This document shows positions 1 through 8,696 of a stretch of 27,500 nt of DNA, piece by piece. Source of the DNA: Prorocentrum cordatum (taxonomy: Eukaryota > Sar > Dinophyceae > Prorocentrales > Prorocentraceae). Below the pieces are notes generated by a model. The model was not told the DNA's origin, did not search any database, and was given only the letters and a program-made list of their open reading frames with translations. Position numbers and translations under genes: made by a program. Location: contig CAUYUJ010011559.1 in NCBI GenBank assembly GCA_963575745.1, forward strand, positions 312,501-340,000. Reading direction: 5' to 3'. Numbering within the stretch: the stretch's first letter is position 1; each line of letters opens with the position of its first letter.

Positions 1-342
1 AAACTGCAATGCAAGAAAAAAAAAAAAAAACTGCAACGCAGGTCCTCGCAAACCCGGGTAAGCCAATACGCGCGGCCGCCTCGCGGCCACGAGCGGCTCC
101 CTAACCCGGGTCAGCCAGAGGGGGCCTTCGCAGGATCCTGCAGGATCCGGCGCCCTGGCTGACCCCCGTTTGCACTGACTCCCGTCTCGAGGCTCCCGAG
201 ATCGGCGATCCGTGGAGTTGGCGCGCGGCCGCCAAACCGTGGAACGGGGGAGGCGCCCTCCCCAAAATGCGGCCGGCGCCGTCTCGCTCGGCGGCGGAGA
301 TCCGAGACTTCCCACGGAAGCGGGGCCCGTCACTAATCTTAT
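1..342. other. GC-rich sequence, no gene seen
   Basis: No coding signal was recognised. Two small direct duplications are visible: ACTGCAAYGCA on both sides of a 15-base A run near positions 3-42, and AACCCGGGTMAGCCA at about 50-64 and 103-117. Confidence 0.4.
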
Positions 343-527
343 GTCGGGCGTGTCTCCCTACAGAGGGATTTTCGACGAAAAATGAAAAATACCCCCAAAA
401 TGCCCCAAGAAGGTAAAAAAACAATCCAAAAATAGTCCACAGACTAGTTTTGGATTATTGTTTGACTATTTTTGGTGTATTTCTTATTTTTCGTCGAAAA
501 TCCTCCTGTAGGGGGGCCAGGCCCGAC
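343..527. mobile_element. Short element with long terminal inverted repeats (MITE-like)
   Basis: The left end (about 343-395) and right end (about 470-527) are imperfect inverted repeats. Both carry GTCGGGC at the edge, then a CCCTACAG-type motif, then ATTTTCGACGAAAAAT and an AAATAC stretch. The AT-rich middle contains no open frame of note, so this is a non-autonomous element or a hairpin-forming repeat. CTAATC occurs just outside both ends (333-338 and 534-539) and could be a target-site duplication, although a few unmatched bases lie between it and the inverted repeats. A related right-hand end, CAGGCCCGACT after CCTCTGTAG, recurs at about 15377-15404, and a more diverged one at 8271-8303. 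Confidence 0.65.
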
Positions 528-553
528 TTGACGCTAATCCACGCCCCCTTGAG

Positions 554-783
554 ACATGCCTGCGAGCGCCAGGCTCACCCCGCATGTGTGAAGGGGCCCC
601 AGGACACACAAATAAATACACACAACTAAGAAGATCCCCCATGTTTTCCCATATCTTCAGGGTTTCGGTCTCCCCCCCCAAATTCCCATTATTTTCTGGG
701 GAATCGAGGATGAATTGTGTCTGTGCGTTTCTTTCCCTCCTGATTGATACATGCCTACGAGCGCCCGACTCACCCCGCACGTG
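554..783. repeat. 35-bp direct duplication flanking the intron-like element
   Basis: Positions 554-588 and 749-783 match at 31 of 35 bases, exactly 195 bp apart. The intron-like element fills the interval between them. This could be an unusually long target duplication or a tandem duplication of a segment that included the element. Confidence 0.75.
586..746 (+). mobile_element. Intron-like dispersed element, copy 1
   Basis: About 161 bp starting GTGTGAAGGGGCCCCAGGAC, then an ACACAAATAAATACACAC stretch, two copies of a CCCATATTTTC-type motif around a run of C, GGGGAATCGA, and a pyrimidine-rich TTTCTTTCCCTCCTGA end. It aligns along its whole length with the copy at 14011-14176. Its final bases read TTG where copy 4 has CAG, so this copy could not use a standard AG acceptor at that point. 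Confidence 0.75.
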
Positions 784-957
784 TCGCCCCGGCGACGCCC
801 CACCCGAGAGGCCCCCCCGCCCCGCCGGATCGGGCGGTCGCTCGTCATCTCTGAGGAGCTCCCACAGCCAGTCCTGGGGCCCGGGGGCGGCCACGCGTGC
901 GGGAGCGGCGGGGAGGCCGCCTCGCGCCTCCCTGGGAGGCTCCTCGTCCCCCCCTGC

Positions 958-997
958 TCCTCCCTCCTCCTACTCCTCCTCCTCCTCCTCCTCCTTC

Positions 998-1078
<81 letters not shown>

Positions 1079-1109
1079 GCATCATCATCATCATCATCAT
1101 CAGCATCAG

Positions 1110-1153
<44 letters not shown>

Positions 1154-1219
1154 GCATCAGCATCAGCATCAGCATCATCATCACATCAGCATCATCATCA
1201 TCATCATCATCAGCAGCAG

Positions 1220-1257
<38 letters not shown>

Positions 1258-1320
1258 GCATCATCATCATCATCATCGTCGTCGTCGTCGTCATCATCAT
1301 CGTCATCGTCATCGTCGTCG

Positions 1321-1395
<75 letters not shown>

Positions 1396-1404
1396 GCATC
1401 ATCA
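958..1404. repeat. (CTC)n followed by (CAT)n microsatellite with CAG interruptions
   Basis: CTC triplets (about 958-996) pass into a roughly 400-bp CAT/ATC tract with CAG and CGT variants grouped in blocks (CATCAG, then CAGCAG, then CGTCGT, then CATCGT). All six frames are open through it, giving spurious poly-Ser, poly-His, poly-Ile, poly-Met and poly-Asp proteins. A second array with the same composition lies at 17984-18407. Confidence 0.95.
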
Positions 1405-1424
1405 AACTCTTCCTCCTGCATCTC

Positions 1425-1800
1425 TCCCCTTCTTCTCATCCCCCTCCTCGTCCCATTTTTCCCTTCCCCACCTCCCCTCTTCCCCTCCTCCCACATCTCC
1501 TCCTCCTCCTTTTTCGCCTCCTCTTCATCAGCCCTCCTTGTCAGCCTCCCCCTCATCCTCATCCTCATCCTCCTGTTCATTCATTCGCTCACTCCTCCAC
1601 CATCTCCCTCATCATCCCTTCACCTCCCACCTCCTCCACATCCCCCTCCTCACTCCACCTCCCTGCCACTCACCCTCCTCCTCCTTCCTTCCGATCCTCC
1701 TCTTAAGTACCCCTTCTACTCCGCCTCCTCCTCCTCCTCCTCTTTCTCCTCTTTCTCCTCTTTCTCCTCCTCCTCCTCCTCCTCCTCCTGCTCACGCGGC
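1425..1800. repeat. Degenerate CTC/CCT pyrimidine tract
   Basis: Almost pure pyrimidine on the plus strand with CTC triplet texture, ending in a purer (CTC)n run at about 1726-1790. It has no independent coding evidence. Such homopurine/homopyrimidine DNA can form triplex structures. Confidence 0.9.
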
Positions 1801-1975
1801 TTGCTAGCAAAATCTCAAAACACTCAATGGTGTTGGGGCCTGTTCAAGAACGACGACGCGGTTCGCCCCGTGGGAAGCGGCTCCTGGGTGCTGCGAGGCG
1901 ATGCGAGAAGTGAACATGCAGAGGCAGGATCTGAACGGATGATGAAGCGACTCCTGCCCCTTCCTGGTTATTTCT
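1801..1975. other. Unique spacer between pyrimidine tracts
   Basis: About 175 bp of mixed sequence between two CTC-rich tracts. On the minus strand it reads as open frame in two registers, but nothing was recognised in the translation. Confidence 0.4.
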
Positions 1976-1979
1976 GCTC

Positions 1980-2262
1980 CTCCCCCCTCTCCTCGTCTCC
2001 CCATTTCCTCCTCCTCCTCCTCCGCCTCCCCCTCCTGTCTCCACCTCATTCCCATCACCATGCCCCTCCCCCTCCTTGCACCTCCTCCTCCATTCCTCCT
2101 CCATTCCTCCTCCATGACTCCATTCCTCCTCCTCCGCCATTCCCCCTCCTCCACTCCTCCTTTTCCTCCATTCCTCCTCCTCCTCCTCCTCCGTTTCCTC
2201 CTCCTCTGTTTCCTCCTCCTCCTCCTGCTCCTCCTCCTGCCCCCCCTCCTGCCTCCTCAATC
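1980..2262. repeat. Degenerate CTC pyrimidine tract
   Basis: CTC/CCT triplet repeat with CATTCCTCCTC-type longer sub-repeats around 2095-2175. The pyrimidine strand is plus, as in the other tracts between 1 and 6.9 kb. Confidence 0.9.
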
Positions 2263-2454
2263 CTCGCCGGGCCCCACTTTGCCGACCCGCGGGGGTGGTG
2301 GCAGGCCGCCGGGTGCGTGCAACGCCGAGGCGCGAGAGGCCCCTCGGCTCCCCCGCCGCCTCTCGTAGGCTCCTTCCTGCTCCCGCCCCTGCCCCCCTCC
2401 GAGGCGCCTCCTCGACAGTCGCGCGTCATGCACACGACTCCCAGGAGGGCCCAG

Positions 2455-2632
2455 AGAATCGAATCGACAGAGCGAATCGGCGATCGGCGTGCATCGGATG
2501 GGCGGAACTCGAAGGCCAGGTCGGGAGGAGGCGAATCGGCATAACCCAAAGTCGGAGTCCGAAGTCGAATCGCATCGGAACCGGAACCCATCGAACTCGA
2601 ATCGAACAGAATCGGAGGAATCGGAACGGGAC
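2455..2632. repeat. Degenerate GAATCG repeat
   Basis: GAATCG, GGAATCGG and close variants (ATCGGA, CATCGGA) recur many times in about 180 bp. The spacing is irregular, so this is a decayed short-motif array. The Ser/Asp/Arg-rich translations of it are not convincing proteins. Confidence 0.7.
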
Positions 2633-3300
2633 CTGTGCTCCACGCTCTCCCCTGGAAGATGCTCGGCCCTCTCTGGGTATTCCTTCTCACGCACAGGGCG
2701 TCAAACTCGGGCGTCCCATCGGCTTCCCATCCGATGGTTTTCGGTGTGTCAAAAAATGGTGATCTCGCTGCTGTGCTCCCGTCGTTCGTAATGGCACTCT
2801 CGGCCCAGCGCGGGCCACTTTCTTCGGGACCCTGGTCAGGCTTCATCGTTGTCGCCCACACACATTTCCCCTCCTCCGCATTCCCCTGGTCCTCCTGCTC
2901 CTCCCACTCCTGCTCCTGCTCTTTCTCGTCCTTCTCCAACCTCATGCTCTTCATTCTCCTTCTGCTCATCCTCCTGCTCACCCGCCACCACCTCATCCTC
3001 CTCCTCCTCCAATGCCACACAGCTCCCCTTGTCCGGTTGCGCATAACACAATGAGGTCTTCTTTTGGGTTCCAGGTCGGCTAGGGCACCCGTCCGCGGGT
3101 AGAGAGAAATCAGCGCAGTGGGAAGCGGCGATGGGAGGCAGCGACAGGATGTCAGATGTGGCGCGAGCGAACCCAGCTTGCCAATCCTCCCTCGCCCCTC
3201 GCCCGCCCCCCGTCCCCCCAATCCTTCCTCATCGGTTCCTCCTCAGGGCAACGGTGCGCCAACCACCCGCCACTTCTTGTTTCCCGTCTGGGTCCTGCCT
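2633..3300. other. Unassigned region, weak coding hint on the minus strand
   Basis: The minus strand is open through about 2650-2870 with mixed amino-acid composition, unlike the repeat-derived frames around it, so an exon is possible. No family was recognised and no clear splice sites were found. Positions 2870-3040 are CTC-rich, and 3040-3300 holds nothing recognisable. Confidence 0.3.
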
Positions 3301-3304
3301 CCCC

Positions 3305-3992
3305 TTCCTCCTCCTCCTCCTCCTCCTCTTCCTCCTCCTCCTCCTCCTCCTCCTCCTCGATTCTCGCGGAGCGATCCTCGAGCACCGAGGATTGGTGTTA
3401 TTACACGCTGCGGACCATACGGCAGCATCCCACACGCGCCTCCTCCTTCTCCTGTTCCTCCTCGAGGACCAAGGATTGTGGAGCCCCTCGGGCTTGAAGG
3501 CGCGCGCGAGGCTTTCGCACTGGATTCGCGCGTGTGTCTTTCAATGCTCTGTGTGCTCTGTGGCGTCCTCTTCTCTCCCCCTCCTTCGTCCTCTCCTCCT
3601 CCTCTCCTCCTCCTCTCCTCCTCCTCCTCCTCCTCCTCCTCCTCCTCCTCCTCCTCCTCCTCCCCCTCCTCTTCCTAAGAAGAAGATTCAATGCCAGTTT
3701 TTCGGTTTTTGGTGTGCCCCCCTCCCCCCCCAAAAAAATCTGGGCGTTTCTTTTTTGTTTGGGGGGGGCGAGGAAATTCCTCTCCATCCTCCTCCTCCTC
3801 CTCCTCCTCCTCCTCCTCCTCCTCCTCCTCCTCCTCCTCTCCTCCTCCTCCTAAAAAGAATCAACAAGTTGTTCGGTTGTTGGTGTGCCCCCCTAAAAAC
3901 TGGGCGTGTTTATATATATATATATCTATAAATGTGGGCAAACAGAAATCCTTTCCCTCCTCCTCCTCCTCCTCCTCCTCCTCCTCCTCCGT
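3305..3992. repeat. CTC microsatellites with a duplicated linker (compound repeat)
   Basis: CTC runs lie at about 3305-3358, 3590-3675, 3788-3852 and 3957-3990. The linkers after the second and third runs are homologous. Both carry an AAGAAGATTCAA-like start, TTCGGTTKTTGGTGTGCCCC, a run of A and CTGGGCGT, with matching points 171 bp apart (3701 and 3872). The unit is therefore (CTC)n plus about 55 bp of linker, at least twice in tandem. A short TATATATATATA run follows the second linker at about 3910-3925. Confidence 0.85.
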
Positions 3993-4029
3993 TTCCTTCC
4001 CCCAGAATATAGCGTTTTGCCATTGAGAT

Positions 4030-6680
4030 GCTTCGAAAGAAGGAATACCTCGCTTGGTATTGAATTGGCATTGGTTTGGCAATGATTTGGCGTCGCATTG
4101 GCACTGCGTTGGCATCACACTTTGCAGTGCGTTGGCATTGCGCTTGCATGTCGCAAGTCTTGCGCTGGCGGGTCCTAATGGAAAATTCCAGAAGAGGGCT
4201 CACATTGAAACCCTCTACCAAAAGGGTTCCTAGTAACATCCTCCACAAAAAAGGGTTCATACATATCGAAAGCATGCACAATAGGATTCCATGCGAAGCC
4301 CTCCACAAACAAATAGTCCTACTGAAATATATCACACATGCGTTCCCCCATCGGTATTGCATTGAAATGGGGTTGGGACCGCTTTAGCATTAAATTGGCA
4401 TTGCGTTGGTACTGCGTTGGCATTTCGCTGGCGAGTTCCAATAGATCCCTTCGCGGCATGATTCTTGTCAGCCCCACTCGAGTGGTTTCCGATTGAACCA
4501 GTGCACAAAAAGGGTTCGCATTGAACCCATCCGGAGCCCTCCATAGAAGGAGTCGTATTGAAACCGACCACAAGATACCCCCCCAGGAATTTCATTGGGA
4601 TTGGGTTGGGGTTGCCATGGCATTGGTTGGCATGGCGTTGGCACTGATTTGGCTTTGCGCTGGCGAGTTCTAATGGCTCCCACCGTAGAAGGATTCCTAT
4701 TGACACCTTCCGAACGAAGGGTTCCTTTTGAAAGCCCCCGCTTAGAGGGTTCATGGTTCAACCCTCCACATAAGGATTCCTGCCGGACCCCTGCACAAGG
4801 AGATTCCGATCGACATCCTCCGACGAAGGATCCGTAACCAAATCATCAACATAAGGAATTATGTTGGAATCTGTTGAAAGACTGGAACCACGCCATCGGT
4901 ATTGCATTGGCATTGGTTTGGTAACGGTTGGACATCGCAGTGGTAGTGCGTTGGCATTGCGATGGCATTGCGCTGGCGACTCCCAACCAAACACACCAAA
5001 GTTTCACATTGCAACCCGTCACAAAAAAAAGGTTCCTTGCGAATCCCTCCCCAAAGGGATGCCGACTGAAATCCTCCGAAGAAGGGTCCGTCGAACGATT
5101 CCTGTGCGGAGGGCACCATCCACAGAAACGGTTCTTATGGGCAGAGAGCATCTATACACCACCACCGTGCCAGGCCAGGGCCATCCTGGGCCCTGGGATG
5201 GTGTATACGCCCTCCTGGCCGAGCCAGGAGGGTCTACACACCATCCTGGGGCCCAGGATGGCCCTGGCCTGGCACGGTGGTGGTGTATAGATGCCTTCGC
5301 TGGATTCTTAGAAGCATTGATATTGAGCGCTACCACAAGCAATCCACCCCCACTGGCGTTGCATTGGCATTAAGTTTGGATCGCCTTGGGATTGGTTCGA
5401 CATTCCGTTGGCACTGCAATGGCATTGCGCTGGCGAATCCTCATGCCCCCCTTCGCAAAACGATTCCGAGTGAAACCATCCACAAGCAAGATTCCTTCTG
5501 GAATATGTAACAAAGGGTTCCCCCTCCTTGGCATTGCATTGACATTGGATTGGGACCGCCTTGGCATTGGCTTGGCATTGCGATGGCACTGCTTCGGCAT
5601 TGCGTTGGCATTGCGCTGGCGAGTACTATGGCTCCCTCTGCAAAAGGACTCCTACTGAACCCCCCACACAAAAGGATTCCTAGTGAAACCCTCCACGGGA
5701 GGATCCCTATCGAAAGCCTCCACAGAGGCATTCCTATTGAAATCATCTGAAGAAGGATTCGTAATGACACCGTCCACAAAAGATCCTGATTGAAATCCAC
5801 CGAGCGAAAGGATTCCCCCATTGGCATTGGATTGGGCAGTGTTTTGGCATTGCGCTAGCGCGTCCTTGTGCCTCATTTCGCACAGCGGTTCCAATGAAAA
5901 CCCTCCAGGAGTAGGGGCTTCCTTTTAACATCTACCACAAAGGCCCCCCCATTGGTATTGCATTGGCACTGGTCTGGGATCGCCTTGGCATTGGTTTGGC
6001 ATTGCGATGAAACTGGTTCGGCATTGCGTTGGCATTACGCTGGCGAGTCCTGTCTCCCTCCGCAGAAGGACTCTGACTGAAACCCCCACACAAAGGATTC
6101 CTGGTGAAACACTATACGGGAGGATCCCTACCAAAACCCTCCACAGAGGCATTCCTATTGAAATCATATGAAGAAGGATTCGTAATGACAACGTCCACAA
6201 AAGATCCTGATTGAAATCCACAGAGCGAAAGGATTCCCCCATTGGCATTGGATTGGGCATTGCTTTGGCATTGCGCTAGCGCGTCCGTGTGCCTCCTTTC
6301 GCACAGCGGTTCCAATGAAAACACTTCAGGAGTAGGTTTCCTTTTAACATCTACTACAAAGGGCCCCCCATTGGTATTGCACTGGCACTGGATTGGGATC
6401 GCCTTGGCATTGGTTTGGCATTGCGATGGCACTGCTTCGGCAATGCGTTGGCATTGCGCTAGCGAGTCCTAGGTCTCCCTCCGCAGAAGGACTCCTACTG
6501 AACCCCCACATGAAGGATTCCTAGTGAAACGTCCCACAAAAAGGATTCCCTCCGAAGATTCTTAATGACATCGTCCACAAAGGATTCTGATTGAAATCCA
6601 CCGAGCGAAGGGATTTCCCAATTCACATTGCATTGGCATTGGTTGGCAATGGATTGGTATCGCATCGGCATGCATTGGCC
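4030..6680. repeat. 2.65-kb tandem array of GGCATT-rich units with a ~421-bp higher-order period
   Basis: Each unit has a part rich in TTGGCATTG/GGTATTGCATTGG, ending at the landmark GCTGGCGAGTCC or GCTAGCG, and a part made of short A-rich phrases such as AAGGATTCCTAGTGAAACCC and CCACAAA. The landmark starts near 4164, 4428, 4661, 4971, 5429, 5615, 5854, 6039, 6275 and 6458. From 5429 the spacing alternates 186, 239, 185, 236, 183, so two subunit types make a higher-order unit of about 421 bp. Within 5640-6460 many phrases match 420-423 bp apart. Units before 5400 are more diverged, and the last one has a deletion of about 40 bp. Minus-strand frames give repetitive Met-Pro-Gln-Cys proteins in several registers, which I treat as by-products. 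Confidence 0.9.
5148..5294. repeat. 147-bp near-perfect palindrome (72-bp arms, 3-base loop)
   Basis: The arms 5148-5219 and 5223-5294 are reverse complements at 67 of 72 positions, with only CGA between them. The outer end begins GCATCTATACACCACCACCG and pairing stops abruptly there. Its composition (CCAGG/CCTGG-rich) is unlike the GGCATT-type array around it, so it looks inserted. No convincing target-site duplication was seen. It could be a foldback transposon remnant or a structured insertion sequence. Confidence 0.9.
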
Positions 6681-6696
6681 TGGTGCAGGAGATAGA

Positions 6697-6872
6697 CAGA
6701 GAGAGACAAAGAGAGAGAGAGAGCACGAGATAATGATAGAACGAGAGAAGCATATTATGAAGGGAAAGAGCGTCCCACTCGAAGGGCTCCACAATCCCCC
6801 GGCCTCTCCTCCTCCTCCTCCTCCTCCTCCTCCTTATCCTATTCCTCCTTCTCCTCCGCGTCCTCCTCCACA
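6697..6872. repeat. Short (GA)n and (CTC)n tracts
   Basis: GAGAGACAAAGAGAGAGAGA-type sequence at about 6697-6725 and a CTC/CCT tract at about 6803-6872. They lie on the 3' side of the minus-strand TMEM184-like exon and probably fall in an intron or untranslated part. Confidence 0.75.
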
Positions 6873-6975
6873 TCGCCGTTCTGAGACAACGAGTCCCACC
6901 TCGTCGGGCTCCCATGGTGAAGGCTGGACGGCACAAGAAATCACAACATCTTAGACGTCCCGGCGCGGCGCATTC

Positions 6976-7210
6976 CGTTCCGATATCCTTGCCGTAGGGG
7001 TAGGCGAAATAGAAGTGCACCAGGGACAGCACGGGCATCTCCGCACATATCAAGAGAGCGTGCATCATCATGGCCTCCTCTTCTTCAAAGCCCAGCGCGT
7101 ATGTCAGAACGAGCCACTGGAAAAATGTTATGGATACCACACTCTTGACACCCAAGAACTTCCAAAACGGCTGGATATCGTGCAGATCCGCAGCCGTGCC
7201 TTGTGCACGC
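6976..7210 (-). CDS. TMEM184/organic solute transporter alpha (DUF300) protein, central exon
   Basis: Read from 7188 down to 6982, the minus strand encodes FWKFLGVKSVVSITFFQW, an acidic loop (FEEEEAM), then HALLICAEMPVLSLVHFYF and AYPYGKDI. This follows the conserved core of the TMEM184/Ost-alpha family, a seven-helix membrane family. In relatives the order is KFL-x-hK-x-V-h-F-h-FWQ, then a hydrophobic helix, then ICxEM, AHxYxF and a PY end. The ICAEM and KFLGVK matches are the decisive ones. Family members are implicated in solute or lipid transport, but the substrate here is unknown. The exon is only part of the protein; the preceding part is at 8430-8530. No clear GT donor follows the PYGKDI end, so a non-canonical donor, common in dinoflagellates, is possible. 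The exon edges are uncertain by a few codons. Confidence 0.82.
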
Positions 7211-7454
7211 TGGGGCGTATTGGAATGCTCCTCTGCTGCCTGGTGAGGTCTCATGTGTGTTCCAAGGCTAACCCAGCCCCTACTCGCAAGCTCCGCTAAC
7301 ACCCCGAGGGTTGGATGTTCCAGCGCCCACTTTGGCCTCCACTCGGCGCCAAGACAATCAAGAAGATCCACGATCTGACCTCAAGATGCCCACCCTACAG
7401 TGCCCTAAAGCGGCCCAAGAGGCTGCACGGTTTCCCCCGGAGCCGTAGATGACC

Positions 7455-7672
7455 CGAGGAGGAGGAGGGGGAGGAGGAGCAGGAGGAGGAGGAGGAGGAG
7501 GAGGAGGGGAAGGGGGAGGAGGAGATGGAGGAGAAGGAGGATGAGGAGGAGGAGGAGGAGGAGGAGGAGGAGGGATGGGGGAGGAGGGGGAGGAGGAGGA
7601 GGAGGAGGAGGAGGAGCAGGAGAAGGAGTAGGAGGAGGAGTAGGAGGAGGAGGAGAAGGAGGGGTCGCCTAA
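7455..7672. repeat. (GGA)n purine tract inside the TMEM184-like intron
   Basis: GGA/GAG triplets with occasional ATG and AAG changes. In this tract the purines are on the plus strand, the reverse of the tracts before 6.9 kb. It lies in the presumed intron between two exons of the same minus-strand gene. Confidence 0.9.
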
Positions 7673-7689
7673 GCCCTTCGGAGAAACCC

Positions 7690-8115
7690 TCCACCAGAAG
7701 GGCTCAAAGAGGCACTCCGGGAGGCCCGAAGACGCCGACATTCGCTTGTCCCAGAAAGGTTGTCAAAAGCTTTCAGCGGTCCGGTCCCTCCCTCTCGGGT
7801 TTTTTGGGCAGCGCAGGACGGCCCCACGGGCTTCCAAGGCGGCCCCAACCCCCCCTCGACGGCCCACAATGCTCTCAAGAAGGCCACGAGAGGAACCCAA
7901 GACGGCTCGAGATACCTTCATCACGGCCCGAAGGTAACCCAAAAAGACCCCAAGACCGTTCAGAGGTGCCCCCAAGACCGTTTTCGAAAACGTCCGACGG
8001 GCCAGAGGGGCCCTGACCTGACACGGCCCAGAGAAGGCCCCCACCACAACTCGAGAGGGCTCCAAGACGCTCCCAGGGAGGCCCCCACGAAAAGGCCCCG
8101 CAGAGGCACCGAAGA
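7690..8115. repeat. Imperfect CCAAGACGGCCC-type repeat
   Basis: Phrases such as CCAAGACCG, AAGAAGGCC, CAAGACGGC and GAGGCCC recur at roughly 25-35 bp, with heavy divergence. Its reverse complement has the same texture as 16095-16740, so the two are members of one repeat family in opposite orientation. It fills the rest of the presumed TMEM184-like intron. The proline/lysine/arginine-rich translations are not credible proteins. Confidence 0.6.
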
Positions 8116-8267
8116 GACGAAGGAAAGAATAGGTCAGGCGTGTCCTGGTACACGCGGAGTTCGGACGACACATTGTTTGACAAATACATCAAAACTCATA
8201 AAGTAATCGAAGCATGCTCAACATACCATAAATCGTCCCCAGGTTACTTTTCGACTAGTTGGTGAAT
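8116..8267. other. AT-richer intronic sequence, no feature
   Basis: A short stretch that is relatively AT-rich for this window, inside the presumed intron. Nothing was recognised. Confidence 0.4.
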
Positions 8268-8303
8268 GTTCCTCCTGTAATAGGTGACGCGCCCGACTTA
8301 CAG
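8268..8303. repeat. Diverged end of the inverted-repeat element
   Basis: CTCCTGTAATAGGTGACGCG followed by CCCGACTTACAGG resembles the right edge of the element at 343-527 (CCTCCTGTAG, then GCCCGACTTGACG). No matching left end was found nearby, so this is a fragment. Confidence 0.45.
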
Positions 8304-8429
8304 GAACGAGGTCGATTTCAAGACCCGCGTGAGTTCAGACCGCCGCGCGCTGCTTTGCAGCGGACCCTCGGCGCAACCTGCTCCACGCTGCGCTGCTGCG
8401 CCGAGAGCACGGCGGAGGGGCTCGCCGCA

Positions 8430-8530
8430 GACGGCCGGATAGGTCTTGAACGCATCCTCAAAGTACATCACGAAGGCGATGGCGAAGGAGCACAGGAGGT
8501 AGATCACACACATCGACGCGGTGCTGGGAG
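8430..8530 (-). CDS. TMEM184/organic solute transporter alpha (DUF300) protein, upstream exon
   Basis: The minus strand encodes STASM, CVIYLLCSFAIAFVMYF and EDAFKTYP. In TMEM184/Ost-alpha proteins the helix just before the KFLxxK core reads roughly SxSxALYxLxxFYxAxxxxLxPhxP, and this segment supplies that helix. Its last residues overlap in alignment with DLHDIQPFW at the start of the next exon (6976-7210), so the junction probably lies around EDAFK. CTCCCAG just before the exon could be a standard acceptor. No GT donor is obvious at the 3' edge. The intron of about 1.25 kb to the next exon holds (GGA)n and an imperfect repeat. Codon third positions are almost all G or C, as in the other exon. 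Confidence 0.7.
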
Positions 8531-8594
8531 CTTCCTTTGCAGAGGAGCGCGCCGGGTGTAGCGCTGCCCCCCGAGACGGCGGAGGCACAGCACG

Positions 8595-8657
8595 GGCTGC
8601 TGCAGCCAGTGCACGAGCCTGTGCCAAACCACCCGCCAGGCCTCGAATCCGTGCACC
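8595..8657 (-). CDS. Possible further upstream exon of the TMEM184-like gene
   Basis: One minus-strand frame reads VHG then FEAWRVVWHRLVHWLQ. In the TMEM184/Ost-alpha family the helix upstream of the one at 8430-8530 carries a conserved YEAF/YEAW motif followed by hydrophobic residues, and FEAW could be its equivalent. The position and order on the minus strand are right. The segment is short, richer in Arg and His than expected for a helix, and lies in a different frame from the next exon, so the call rests on one motif. Confidence 0.35.
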
Positions 8658-8696
8658 AGTCACGCCGCTCCGTGCCGCCTCGGCTCGGGAGCGAGC

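Noticed and set aside
751-2544. 597-residue plus-strand open frame
   Set aside because: Composed of poly-Leu, poly-Ile and poly-Ser from CTC and CAT triplets. All frames are open there, and there is no non-repetitive domain.
3908-3928. TATA-box promoter at the TATATATATA run (also at 21760, 25604 and 25666)
   Set aside because: These are (TA)n microsatellites with no downstream gene start. Dinoflagellates are not known to rely on canonical TATA boxes.
5143-5342. Proteins read through the palindrome
   Set aside because: Both strands give similar frames because of the inverted repeat. There is no independent coding evidence.
4332-6432. Series of minus-strand frames rich in MPTQCQ-like repeats
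   Set aside because: They arise from the GGCATT-rich satellite in several registers, with stops in each unit. No frame is preserved across units.
8298-8663. Whole 121-residue minus-strand frame as a single TMEM184-like exon
   Set aside because: Only about 30 residues (8430-8530) match the family. The Arg/Ala/Pro-rich remainder on both sides does not, so the exon is shorter than the open frame.
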